From Helicobacter sp. (GTDB lineage: Bacteria > Campylobacterota > Campylobacteria > Campylobacterales > Helicobacteraceae): DNA of 64,000 nucleotides. Below the pieces are notes generated by a model. The model saw only the letters and a program-made list of their open reading frames with translations. It was not told where the DNA came from and did no database searches. Of the stretch, positions 10,353 through 19,007 are shown piece after piece. Position 1 is the stretch's first letter; each line of letters starts with the position of its first letter. Both the position numbers and the translations under genes were made by a program. The DNA lies in the NCBI RefSeq assembly GCF_017502485.1, contig NZ_JAFVUX010000043.1:52689-116688 (forward strand), read 5' to 3'.

Positions 10353-11342
10353 ATGGCAAATAAGCGGCGCGTTTTTTCTGGTATCCAGCCCACAGGTTCA
10401 ATCCATTTGGGTAATTATCTAGGTGCGATTAAGCAATGGGTGGATTCCCAAGAGCAGTATGAAAATATTTTTTGCGTGGTGAATTCCCACGCTATTACCA
10501 CAAAGCAAGACCCCAAGGAGTTAAGGGCAAAAACCTATGAGCTTGTGGCAATGCTTCTAGCGTGCGGGATTGATAGTGAGAGATCTAGCCTTTTTATCCA
10601 AAGTGAGATCGATGAGCACGCAGCACTTGCGTGGATTTTAGACTGCAATATCCCTATGGGCGATATGAGTCGTATGACGCAGTTTAAAGATAAGTCCAGC
10701 AAGAATCCAAAAAATATCAATGTGGGACTTTTCAACTACCCAGCTCTTATGGCAGCAGATATTTTGCTCTATCAAGTCGATGGTGTGCCAGTAGGGGAGG
10801 ATCAAAAGCAGCATTTAGAACTTACGCGTGATGTCGCCACGCGCTTTAATCGCGACTTTGGCGAGTGCTTTACAATCCCTAGCCCAATTATTCCGCAAAT
10901 TGGCGCGCGCGTGATGGGGCTTGATGACCCAGAATCTAAAATGAGCAAATCCACTAAAGGCGAAAATCATGCGATATTTTTGCTCGATAGTAAAGAAGCC
11001 ATTGTGCGCAAATGTAAAAAGGCAGTAACAGACTCTAGTGGGATCATTGCCTTTGATACACAGCGCGCAGGGATTTATAATCTTCTAAGTATTTATCAAG
11101 CTCTAAGTCAGCAGAGCAAAGAGCAGATAGAGGAGCATTTTTCTGGCAAAGGCTATGGTGCGCTAAAGCTTGAGTTAGCAGATATGCTAGTAGCCACACT
11201 AGAGCCAATCCAAAAGCGTTATGAGCAGCTTATTAGCGATAAGGCATATTTGCAAAATATCTTAGATACAAGCTTAGAGCGTGTGTGCCCCATTGCTAAA
11301 GCCACTTACCAAAGAGCCAAAGAGCTTGTAGGGCTTGTGTGA
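10353..11342 (+). CDS. trpS: Tryptophanyl-tRNA synthetase
   Basis: A 329-aa class I synthetase of normal length. The HIGH-like motif appears in [14 protein letters not shown] near the N-terminus and the KMSKS motif in ESKMSKST near residue 195. [13 protein letters not shown] is also typical. The stop overlaps the GTG of the next gene by four bases (GTGA), implying translational coupling. H. pylori has the same pair (HP1253 trpS, HP1252 oppA). Confidence 0.96.
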   Translation: MANKRRVFSGIQPTGSIHLGNYLGAIKQWVDSQEQYENIFCVVNSHAITTKQDPKELRAKTYELVAMLLACGIDSERSSLFIQSEIDEHAALAWILDCNIPMGDMSRMTQFKDKSSKNPKNINVGLFNYPALMAADILLYQVDGVPVGEDQKQHLELTRDVATRFNRDFGECFTIPSPIIPQIGARVMGLDDPESKMSKSTKGENHAIFLLDSKEAIVRKCKKAVTDSSGIIAFDTQRAGIYNLLSIYQALSQQSKEQIEEHFSGKGYGALKLELADMLVATLEPIQKRYEQLISDKAYLQNILDTSLERVCPIAKATYQRAKELVGLV

Positions 11343-13129
11343 GATTCTTGGGTTTTGTGCTATGGGTGCTAAGCTTGGTGGGCTTGGCTTATGGTGCGCC
11401 TTTTATCTCTCTTGATGGGCAGGCTAAATACAGTGATACGAACAGCTTTAAGGCATTTGACTATGCTAATGCAAATGCCTTAAAGGGTGGCATACTTAAA
11501 GCACACGCACTAGGGAGCTTTGATTCACTTAATCCTTTTGTCCTGCAAGGACAGAGTGTCGCGGGATTAGAGCTCATCTATGATACGCTAATGGCACAGA
11601 GTATGGATGAGCCTTATGCGCAATACGCGCTTGTAGCAAGCGATGTGGTAGTTTCACCAAGCTATGATAGTGTAACTTTCACCATAGATTCTAGAGCGCG
11701 CTTTAGCGATGGTGTGGCTATTAGTGCGCAAGATGTGGGCTTTAGCTTTGATATGATGCTACAAAACCCACTCTATAAGCAGTATTACGCAGATATTACA
11801 GGCTATGACATACTAGATTCTAGGAAGATCCGCTTTAATTTTGCGACTAGGAACAATAGAGAGCTACCACTAATCCTAGGGCAGCTTAGCATTTTGCCTA
11901 GGCATTATTATATGCAAGATGGGCAAAACTCCTATGGTAAAAGTCCCTTACAGATTCCGCTAGGTTCTGGGGCTTATATACTGGCGCGCTATGAAGTGGG
12001 CAAGCTTGTAGAATATAGGCGTGATGAAAACTATTGGGCGCGAGATCTCCCTAGTCGCAAGGGGCAGTTTAACTTTGACATCGTGCGCTATGAGTATTAC
12101 CGCGATGATACTGCGGCGATGCAGGCGTTTTTGCGACATAAATACGACTATCGTCTTGAGAGTACAGCAAAAGTGTGGGCAAAGGCATATAAGCAGAGCA
12201 TAGACTCAGCTTTTAGTAAGCTTGAAATCCCTCATAGCTTGCCTAGTGGTATGCAAGGTTTTTTTATGAATCTAAGAAAAGAGCCTTTTACAAACCCGCT
12301 TGTGCGCAGAGCACTGCTACTCGCCTTTAATTTTGAGTGGAGTAATGAAAATCTATTCTTCTCTCAATATCAGCGTACGACAAGCTTTTTTAACCATTCC
12401 GTTTTTGCCTCCACGCCGACTCTAAGCAAAGCGCAGGAAGGACTTTTGCGTGCGTGTAAGGTGGATTCTAGCTCTATGGATCGCCTGCGTAAGCCTTACA
12501 TTGTTCCAAGTGCGCCAAGCTTGCAAGCAGAGCGGGAGAATCTGAAACTTGCGCGTGATTTGCTGCTCCAAGCTGGCTATGTGGTGCAAAATAATCAAGC
12601 CTACAAAAATGGCGTGCCACTGCGCTTTAGCCTACTGCTTGATAACCCAGCCTTCGAGCGACTAGCCATCCGCTATGCAAGAAATCTTAAGCTACTTGGC
12701 ATCACTATGGAGATACAAAAGCTAGATTCTAGTCAATACGCTAACCGCGTGAAAGACTTTGACTACGATATGATTGTAGGCATCATCCCTCAAAGTCTCT
12801 CCCCGGGCAATGAGCAGCGATATTTCTTCGGTAGCTCTAGTGCGCACACACAGGGGAGCAGAAATTATAGTGGCGTGAAATCTGCGCTTGTAGATTGTTT
12901 GATAGATAGACTTATCAATGCACGCAGTAGAGATGAGCTAGTCCTTGCTACACGCACGCTCGATCGCGTGCTACTTGATATGGATATAGTCGTCCCACAC
13001 TACTTCTTACCAAGCTTTCGCCTAGCTATTTGGAGTAATATTGCTATGCCTAAGGTGCAGCCACTCTATGATATTAGCCCCACACTTTGGTGGGATACGC
13101 GCTCGCAAGTGGATTCTAGGAGCAGATAG
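11339..13129 (+). CDS. YejA/OppA-type peptide-binding protein of an ABC importer
   Basis: A 596-aa periplasmic solute-binding protein (SBP family 5) with a signal peptide ending near GLAYG-AP. The sequence closely follows the YejA subgroup: [39 protein letters not shown] and later [15 protein letters not shown], giving oligopeptides as the expected ligand. It starts at GTG 11339, overlapping the trpS stop. No permease or ATPase gene follows, unlike H. pylori where oppB is adjacent; those must lie elsewhere or be absent. Confidence 0.85.
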   Translation: MRFLGFVLWVLSLVGLAYGAPFISLDGQAKYSDTNSFKAFDYANANALKGGILKAHALGSFDSLNPFVLQGQSVAGLELIYDTLMAQSMDEPYAQYALVASDVVVSPSYDSVTFTIDSRARFSDGVAISAQDVGFSFDMMLQNPLYKQYYADITGYDILDSRKIRFNFATRNNRELPLILGQLSILPRHYYMQDGQNSYGKSPLQIPLGSGAYILARYEVGKLVEYRRDENYWARDLPSRKGQFNFDIVRYEYYRDDTAAMQAFLRHKYDYRLESTAKVWAKAYKQSIDSAFSKLEIPHSLPSGMQGFFMNLRKEPFTNPLVRRALLLAFNFEWSNENLFFSQYQRTTSFFNHSVFASTPTLSKAQEGLLRACKVDSSSMDRLRKPYIVPSAPSLQAERENLKLARDLLLQAGYVVQNNQAYKNGVPLRFSLLLDNPAFERLAIRYARNLKLLGITMEIQKLDSSQYANRVKDFDYDMIVGIIPQSLSPGNEQRYFFGSSSAHTQGSRNYSGVKSALVDCLIDRLINARSRDELVLATRTLDRVLLDMDIVVPHYFLPSFRLAIWSNIAMPKVQPLYDISPTLWWDTRSQVDSRSR

Positions 13130-13611
13130 GGTGGTGATATACTAGGGATTTATGCGATGTTGATGCTTGTCCAAATTGTGCATAACAAGCCGCTCTACAC
13201 TCTCTATGCTCACGAAGTCAAATCCTGCAAAACCCAGCAAATCCTAGACAAAGCGACAAAAAAGCAAAGCCTCAATACAAGCGGCATAATAAATTTATCC
13301 ACGCACAACAAAAACCACAAACACAACAAGCCCTATTGGACATCGCCCTACACACCGCTAGCAATACAATAATCACACAAGACTTTACTTTCTTGCTCTA
13401 TGGAAGCTTATTGTGATAAAGAAGATTATTCATTTTAGGTAGAAGCAGATCTCTAGAGCAGCCCTTTGCATATCTGTGTGGATTGCTTCGCCTGCCTGTC
13501 AGCTTGTGATGACAGAGTAAGCTAGAATCTAGCCCACTATCATTGCAAGGCTCGCCCCCAAGCGCAACCTATATTTTATACTAGAATCTAATCTAGGGCT
13601 TTTGAAGTGGC
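13130..13611. other. Gene-poor gap with overlapping short open frames
   Basis: No confident gene lies in these 482 bases. A 71-codon frame (ATG 13157 to 13372) and a second frame without a start (13186 to 13416) overlap on the plus strand and share an A6 run at 13258-13263. Both are rich in Lys, Gln, His and Asn and resemble no family I know. One may be the remnant of a small decayed gene. Copies of the GATTCTAG element lie at about 13520 and 13583. Confidence 0.4.
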
Positions 13612-14331
13612 TTAGAATATGTAGGTATAGCCTACGCTTATGATGAGATTGCGATTTTTATGCTCCCTTAATTGGAGATTATCCTTAAAGCTTGCAGCAA
13701 TGGTTGGGATACGGAAGTTTAGCTCAGCTCTGTGGTGCTCCCCTATGCCTACTTCAAGCCCGATATTTATTGGTAGGATAAGTCCAGATCCTGCATTAGT
13801 CTCTGTGGTAGTAGTTGACCCAGTGTCTATATTCTCTTGACTCTCTGCAAGCGAGCCATAGCCTATACCTAGCCCAGCATAGACCCCAAGGCTTGTCTGA
13901 CTAAGTTGTAAAAAGTCCCACACTGCTTCGACATTAGCACTGACTTGATGGCTATTGTATGTGGTGTTGTTCCTAGTGCTTGTAGCATCTGTCCCCCCCC
14001 CCTGCTGAGAGCTTATTTCATTGGTCCAATATCCATTGACGCCATAGTGGTAGATCGCATAGCCTCTTAGACCAAGCTTTTGGGAGAAGTAGTGTCCATA
14101 CCCAGCTTTAATCCCTAGGACTGCATAGGGATATCGAGTAGTAGTAGTGGTAGTAGGGTCTTGTTGCTGTTCAGCATTTAGGGTGATAGGATCTATACGC
14201 TCGAAGTTTATCCCATAGCCTCCTTCTACGCCGATAAACACCCCGCTCTTGCCCTCCTGTGCATACAAAGTAGCAAGGCAGGCTGCTAGCAATGCGCTTA
14301 TGCTTAAAACTTTTAGATCCTTTGTGTTCAT
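13612..14331 (-). CDS. Outer-membrane beta-barrel protein with internal G10 tract
   Basis: A 239-aa protein. The start is set at ATG 14331 (MNTKDLKV) because GGAGTTTTT precedes it; the longer frame to 14454 has no ribosome site and an unlikely N-terminus. The signal peptide ends near LYA-QEGKSG. The mature part reads GVFIGVEGGYGINFE ... GIKAGYGHYFSQKLGLRGYAIYHYG and ends in VGYTYIF, with the alternating pattern and terminal F of Helicobacter outer-membrane proteins. A run of ten G (minus strand) codes GGG near residue 115, and a threonine run is coded by ACT repeats. Confidence 0.8.
   Translation of the reverse strand: MNTKDLKVLSISALLAACLATLYAQEGKSGVFIGVEGGYGINFERIDPITLNAEQQQDPTTTTTTRYPYAVLGIKAGYGHYFSQKLGLRGYAIYHYGVNGYWTNEISSQQGGGTDATSTRNNTTYNSHQVSANVEAVWDFLQLSQTSLGVYAGLGIGYGSLAESQENIDTGSTTTTETNAGSGLILPINIGLEVGIGEHHRAELNFRIPTIAASFKDNLQLREHKNRNLIISVGYTYIF
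13993..14002. repeat. Homopolymer C10 (G10 in the coding strand), candidate phase-variation tract
   Basis: Ten identical bases inside the beta-barrel gene at 13612-14331. With ten G the frame is open. Gain or loss of one base would shift the frame downstream and truncate the protein about half way. Confidence 0.7.
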
Positions 14332-14427
14332 AAAAACTCCTAGATAAATGATCAAAATGAACCAGGATTGTAATAATCTAAAGTAAATACTATTAATCAA
14401 GCACGCACAAATACCAGCATTTCGTGT

Positions 14428-14433
14428 TATAAT
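14428..14433 (+). promoter_or_regulatory. -10 box of tcdA
   Basis: TATAAT in the context GTGTTATAATCG, 30 bases before the tcdA start. It serves the plus-strand gene cluster that begins there. Confidence 0.5.
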
Positions 14434-14462
14434 CGTGCTTTCATACAATTGCAAGGATTGAT

Positions 14463-15194
14463 ATGCAGGGTATCACACAAGCAAATCTACAAGAGTTATC
14501 ACAAGAAGACATCAAAGATCGTTTTACAAGATCGCGCCTACTTTTTGGCGATAGTTTTGCGCGCTTGCAGCATAAGCGTGTGCTGATTTTTGGAGCTGGT
14601 GGGGTCGGGGGATTTGTACTTGATGGGCTTTATCGCTGTGGGGTTACTAGTATTACCATCGTGGATAAAGACTGCTTTGATATAACTAACCAAAACCGCC
14701 AAATCGGCGCAGAATCTACTGGCGAAGTTAAAGTTAAGGTGCTAGAGAGAATATATCCGGGTATTGTGGGCATAGAAGCTAAGGTCGATGAGCAGTGGCT
14801 AGAAGAGTTTATCGCCACAAGCAATCCTAGCGCGCAGGATCAGTTTTGTAGCTATGATTATGTGGTTGATGCCATTGATGATATTGAAGCAAAGATTCTG
14901 CTAGCTAAGGTTTGCGCTTTTATGCCCTATGGGAGATTTGTTTGCTCCACAGGCTCTGCTAAAAAGCTTAATCCAACACATATCAAGGTCGATAGTATTT
15001 GGAAAAGCTATGGTGATAGATTCGCAAGGAAACTACGCGATGGACTGAAAAAAGCTGGGGTAAGAAGCGATTTTAAAGCCATCTTCAGCCCAGAGCCACC
15101 TAAGTGTAAAGGCTTAGGAAGCTTTAGCGCGGTAACAGCAAGCTTTGGTCTGCAAATCGCAAGCGAAGTGGTAAGAGATATTATAAAGGAGTAA
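14463..15194 (+). CDS. tcdA: tRNA threonylcarbamoyladenosine dehydratase (ThiF/E1-like)
   Basis: A 243-aa ATP-dependent E1-like enzyme that cyclises t6A37 to ct6A in tRNA. N-terminal RFTRSRLLFGD is followed by the nucleotide-binding loop FGAGGVGGFVLDGLYRCGV, then IVDKDCFDITNQNRQI and VVDAIDDIEAK, all typical of TcdA/CsdL rather than ThiF or MoeB. The conserved ending lies around EPPKCKGLGS. tsaD, which makes the substrate modification, is at 28.5 kb. The acidic 57-aa gene follows after two bases and is probably in the same operon. Confidence 0.88.
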   Translation: MQGITQANLQELSQEDIKDRFTRSRLLFGDSFARLQHKRVLIFGAGGVGGFVLDGLYRCGVTSITIVDKDCFDITNQNRQIGAESTGEVKVKVLERIYPGIVGIEAKVDEQWLEEFIATSNPSAQDQFCSYDYVVDAIDDIEAKILLAKVCAFMPYGRFVCSTGSAKKLNPTHIKVDSIWKSYGDRFARKLRDGLKKAGVRSDFKAIFSPEPPKCKGLGSFSAVTASFGLQIASEVVRDIIKE

Positions 15195-15196
15195 GT

Positions 15197-15370
15197 ATGC
15201 TAGATTCTACTAGAGAGCTTGTGCGCGCAAGCTATGATGACTTAGAAGATGAGAGTACAGATACTATCAATGAAGATGAGTGGGAAGAAGAGGAGCAAGA
15301 GTGGGAAGATACCTACTCGCAGTATGATAGCGATGACTATGAAGACCCAGATTATGAATATGATGAGTAA
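15197..15370 (+). CDS. Very acidic 57-residue protein of unknown function
   Basis: A complete short gene: AAGGAG at 15187-15192, ATG 15197, stop TAA 15368-15370. It lies two bases after the tcdA stop and nine bases before aguB. Roughly half of its residues are Asp or Glu, with several Tyr and Trp, and only three basic residues, all near the N-terminus. There is no signal peptide or membrane segment. I recognise no family. The composition would suit a DNA- or RNA-mimic or a binding tail, but that is speculation. Confidence 0.65.
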   Translation: MLDSTRELVRASYDDLEDESTDTINEDEWEEEEQEWEDTYSQYDSDDYEDPDYEYDE

Positions 15371-15379
15371 GGCAGGGCT

Positions 15380-16279
15380 ATGGCACAAGATATGAGAGAT
15401 ACAAAAGATAGCATAAAAGTCGCTGCCTTACAGCATAGATTCTATGGTAGCAGAGAAGAGACGATTGCCTACATACGCCAAGAAGTGCTAAGGCTTGCTG
15501 GGAGCGTAGAGCTAATCGCCTTGCAAGAGCTACACCAAAGTGCGTACTTCTGCCAATATGAGAGTGTGGATCTCTTTGATTTGGCTGAGAGCTTTGAGGC
15601 AGATATTGCGCTTTTTAGTGATCTAGCAAAGCAAGCAGGTGTCGTGCTTGTAACTTCGCTTTTTGAAAAGCGTGCCAAAGGCTTATACCATAACACTGCC
15701 GTGGTCTTTGAGCGTGATGGTAGCATCGCTGGGAAATACCGCAAAATGCACATCCCTGATGATCCAAGTTTTTATGAGAAGTTTTACTTTACTCCGGGGG
15801 ATTTGGGCTTTACTCCAATACAAACAAGCGTGGGTAAGCTTGGTGTGCTTGTGTGCTGGGATCAGTGGTATCCTGAAGCAGCTAGGATTATGGCACTAAA
15901 GGGCGCGGATTTGCTTATATATCCCACTGCCATAGGATTTACTCCAAGCGATAGCGATGAAGAAAAATCACGCCAGCTACAAGCGTGGCAGATAATCCAG
16001 CGTGCTCATAGCGTGGCAAACGCACTCCCGCTTATAGCTATTAATCGCGTGGGTTTTGAGCTAGATTCTAGTGGAGTAGGGGAGGGGATAGAGTTTTTTG
16101 GGCATAGTTTTATTAGTGGGGCGCAAGGAGAGATCCTAGCACAAGCACAGAGCGAGCAAGCTAGCTTGGTGTGTGAGATTGACCTAAATCGCACGCAAGA
16201 TGTGCGGCGTATATGGCCCTTTTTGCGTGATCGTAGGATCGAATCCTACGCGGAGATTTTACAGAGATTTTGTGATTAG
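15380..16279 (+). CDS. aguB: N-carbamoylputrescine amidase (nitrilase superfamily)
   Basis: A 299-aa enzyme that hydrolyses N-carbamoylputrescine to putrescine in polyamine synthesis. The catalytic triad of the carbon-nitrogen hydrolases is visible: Glu50 (LQELHQSAYF), Lys122 (KYRKMHIPDD) and Cys159 (GVLVCWDQWYPE). PGDLGF and the ending near WPFLRDRRIESY are typical of AguB. The start at 15380 has only a weak ribosome site (GGCAGGG), so coupling to the upstream acidic gene is likely. Confidence 0.9.
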   Translation: MAQDMRDTKDSIKVAALQHRFYGSREETIAYIRQEVLRLAGSVELIALQELHQSAYFCQYESVDLFDLAESFEADIALFSDLAKQAGVVLVTSLFEKRAKGLYHNTAVVFERDGSIAGKYRKMHIPDDPSFYEKFYFTPGDLGFTPIQTSVGKLGVLVCWDQWYPEAARIMALKGADLLIYPTAIGFTPSDSDEEKSRQLQAWQIIQRAHSVANALPLIAINRVGFELDSSGVGEGIEFFGHSFISGAQGEILAQAQSEQASLVCEIDLNRTQDVRRIWPFLRDRRIESYAEILQRFCD

Positions 16280-16323
16280 CCTAGAATCTAAGTGTGCTTT
16301 ATGAGAGAGTTGAAGGAATTTAG

Positions 16324-17655
16324 TTGAGTGATTTTGCTACCTTAGCGACTAATCCCGCTTTGCTTAGTGTGATTGCTATGTGCGTGCTGTGTCTGCTTCG
16401 GTGTAATGTGCTCATAGCACTTTTTGCCTCTGCCTTGCTTGCTGGTGTGCTAAGTGGCAGTGCAGTGCAGCAGACGATACAAATCTTTGTCAATGGTATG
16501 GGTTCTAAGCTAGAGATCGCGCTTAGCTATATTCTGCTAGGCTTTCTTGCAGTTGCCATTACTCAAAGCAACATTATCACGCTAAGCATTTACAAGCTTA
16601 CGCAGATATTTCAAAAAGGCACAATAAAAAGCAGTGTGCTTATTTGCCTTGCTATCGCAGCTATCTCTTGCCTTTCGCAAAACCTTATCCCTGTGCATAT
16701 TGCCTTTATCCCCATTCTAATCCCTCCACTCCTTGGTGTGTTTAATCTCCTAAAAATCGATCGCCGCGCCCTTGCATGCGCGCTCACCTTTGGCTTGAAG
16801 TCCCCTTATATCGCGCTTCCTTTGGGCTATGGGCTATTCTTCCACCAAACAATTATTGAGGAGATGAACAAATACGGCTTTGCCATTAGTCTTAGCGATA
16901 CTGCTTCGGTGCTGTGGATTGGTGGGCTTGCTATGTTGTTTGGGCTGCTTGTTGCAGTATTTGGATTCTATCGCCGTCCTAGAATCTACCGCGAGCAAGT
17001 GATTGTAGTGCAGCAAGAGCGCGTGGAAAATATGCGCTTAGGGCTTGCGGATATAAGTGTGATTGTGGGGGCTGTTGTCGCATTTATCGTGCAGCTTAGC
17101 ACCAATTCTATGCCTCTTGGTGCATTTAGCGGGATTGTGATGATGATCTTAGGTGGTGGGATTAAGTGGAGGGCTATGGACTCGCTTGTGGATAGTGGGC
17201 TTAAGCTTATGGGCTTTATCGCCTTTGTTATGTTGCTAGCCGCTGGCTTTGCTAGCGTGCTAGAATCTAGCCAAGCCATCACTCAACTTGTAGAAGCAGG
17301 CTCTATGTTTGTAGGTGGCAAGCTTGGAGGGGCAGTGCTAATGATTTTGCTAGGGCTTTTTATCACTATGGGCATAGGCTCTTCCTTTGGCACGATACCA
17401 ATTATCGCTATTTTCTACTGCCCCTTATGCGCACAGCTAGGCTTTAGTGTAGAGGCGACAATTTTGCTCATAGGCATTGCAGCTGCCATAGGCGATGCTG
17501 GCTCGCCTGCATCTGATAGCACCATAGGTCCCACTTCCGGGCTTAATGCCGATGGCAGGCACGATCATATTTGGGATACTTGTGTGCCGACATTTTTAGC
17601 CTTTAATATTCCTTTGCTGCTTGCTGGTGTGGTGGGCGCACTGCTTCTAGGCTAG
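16324..17655 (+). CDS. Na+/H+ antiporter family membrane protein
   Basis: A 443-aa polytopic inner-membrane protein with about 11-12 hydrophobic segments. The conserved block GDAGSPASDSTIGPTSGLN near residue 395 and the N-terminal domain ending around SQNLIPVHIAFIPILIPPLL place it in the Na_H_antiporter family (relatives annotated in Helicobacter as sodium:proton antiporters). It starts at TTG 16324, supported by AAGGA six bases upstream; no ATG is available nearby. The transported ion is inferred from family only. Confidence 0.8.
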   Translation: MSDFATLATNPALLSVIAMCVLCLLRCNVLIALFASALLAGVLSGSAVQQTIQIFVNGMGSKLEIALSYILLGFLAVAITQSNIITLSIYKLTQIFQKGTIKSSVLICLAIAAISCLSQNLIPVHIAFIPILIPPLLGVFNLLKIDRRALACALTFGLKSPYIALPLGYGLFFHQTIIEEMNKYGFAISLSDTASVLWIGGLAMLFGLLVAVFGFYRRPRIYREQVIVVQQERVENMRLGLADISVIVGAVVAFIVQLSTNSMPLGAFSGIVMMILGGGIKWRAMDSLVDSGLKLMGFIAFVMLLAAGFASVLESSQAITQLVEAGSMFVGGKLGGAVLMILLGLFITMGIGSSFGTIPIIAIFYCPLCAQLGFSVEATILLIGIAAAIGDAGSPASDSTIGPTSGLNADGRHDHIWDTCVPTFLAFNIPLLLAGVVGALLLG

Positions 17656-17663
17656 GAGGTTTC

Positions 17664-18812
17664 TTGCGCCCACATATTGCTATGCTAGCAGACTTTGATA
17701 CAACCAAGCGACCCCGCCCACATAGAATGATCATTGCGCTGAGAGATATTGCTAGGCTCTTTGTCATTGCTAGAGAAGCAAGCCCCGAAGCAGGCGCACG
17801 ATGTTTTAGCTTCCCCGCTCCAGAATCTAACGCCCAAACGCGCACCAAAAAGCAAAATGAGCGCATTAAAGCCCTGTGTGATAGCGGTGAGTTTGCTCCG
17901 CTTATTTACACTAAAGAGCGCGCGCAAATCCCTGCGCTTTTAGACTCACTCCCTAAGCTTGATTTAATCATTGTTGAAGATATTGCGCTGCTACCTTTTG
18001 CGTGTGATTACAAAGAGAAGCACGCTTGTAAGATTCTAGTGGATTTGCGCGAGTTTTACCCACTAGAGTATGAAGATAAGCAGTGGCTAGAAGGGCTTGG
18101 AAAGCTTTTTGCCCACTTATGTGCGCAGTATTTGCCAAAGGCTGATGGCTGTCTGTGTGTAAGCGCGCCCATCGCCGCTCGATATTTGCAAGACTTTGGC
18201 ATTGCAAGCATTCTTTACTACTCGCTCCCGCCCTATCACAATCTCACACCAAGTAAGACTAGCGCGCCAATTCGGCTTATTTATCACGGGCTAATTAGTG
18301 AAGAGAGAGGCTCTACTAATCTCCTAGAGCTTGCTAAAGAGCTAGGAGATGGTTATGAGATTTACTGCCAAGTGCTAAGCAATCGCAGTGATTTCTTAGC
18401 GCGCTTTATCACTCAAGCAGATCCTATTCCAAACTGCCACATACTCCCACCAGTGAGTCTAGAAGAGATTATCCCTAGCTGTAATGGCTTTGATATAGGC
18501 ATAATTAGCCTACAAGATACAAGCTTTAACAACAAAAATGCTATGCCAAATAAGCTTTTTGAATATATCCAAAGCAGGCTTTGTGTGGTAGCAACACCGC
18601 TAGATTCTATCAAGGAGTTTTTCGCGCATTATGAAGTGGGCATAACTTCCAGCGATTTTAGTGCTAGCTCTATAGCGCACGCCGTGCGCTCTTTATCGAT
18701 TGCACAAATTATGGCGTATAAAAGCCGCGCCCATAGCTATGCAAAAGAGCTGAGTCTAGATAGCAATGCCAAAAAAGCGCGCCAAATCGTGCGAGACTTA
18801 CTTGCCAAATAG
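17664..18812 (+). CDS. Glycosyltransferase (GT-B fold, group 4-like)
   Basis: A 382-aa cytoplasmic protein. The C-terminal half has LIYHGLISEERGSTNLLELAKEL and later NKNAMPNKLFEYIQSRLCVVATP..S, the nucleotide-sugar-binding features of GT4 enzymes (EX7E-like region). The start is TTG 17664 after TAGGAGGT, a strong ribosome site eight bases past the antiporter stop. The sugar and acceptor are unknown; surface polysaccharide or lipooligosaccharide is likely. Confidence 0.75.
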   Translation: MRPHIAMLADFDTTKRPRPHRMIIALRDIARLFVIAREASPEAGARCFSFPAPESNAQTRTKKQNERIKALCDSGEFAPLIYTKERAQIPALLDSLPKLDLIIVEDIALLPFACDYKEKHACKILVDLREFYPLEYEDKQWLEGLGKLFAHLCAQYLPKADGCLCVSAPIAARYLQDFGIASILYYSLPPYHNLTPSKTSAPIRLIYHGLISEERGSTNLLELAKELGDGYEIYCQVLSNRSDFLARFITQADPIPNCHILPPVSLEEIIPSCNGFDIGIISLQDTSFNNKNAMPNKLFEYIQSRLCVVATPLDSIKEFFAHYEVGITSSDFSASSIAHAVRSLSIAQIMAYKSRAHSYAKELSLDSNAKKARQIVRDLLAK

Positions 18813-18842
18813 TGCCACAAGACTCCATCAAGTGGATTCCAC

Positions 18843-18867
18843 GCTAGAATCTTGGCTAGATTCTAGC
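18843..18867. repeat. Facing pair of GANTC elements (10-bp arms)
   Basis: GCTAGAATCT at 18843-18852 and AGATTCTAGC at 18858-18867 form a perfect stem with a 5-base loop, 31 bases after the glycosyltransferase stop. It could act as a transcription terminator. Confidence 0.6.
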
Positions 18868-18939
18868 TCTTTGTCATCGTAAGACTTGCTAAAGCTTAGG
18901 CTTAAAGTGCTAGTGCATAGGATAGGTGTAAGCTTTTGG

Positions 18940-18945
18940 TATAAT
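18940..18945 (+). promoter_or_regulatory. -10 box of the TrkA-like gene
   Basis: TATAAT in TTGGTATAATGCC, a good Helicobacter -10, 68 bases upstream of the GTG start. Confidence 0.5.
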
Positions 18946-19007
18946 GCCAGCACCCCAAAGTTAAAAGTGTTTAGTTCGCTCAAAGATAGCTTTATTAAGG
19001 ATTGTAT

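Noticed and set aside
13157..13372. 71-codon frame after the peptide-binding protein
   Set aside because: No family, no good ribosome site, overlapping an equally long frame; listed only as gap content.
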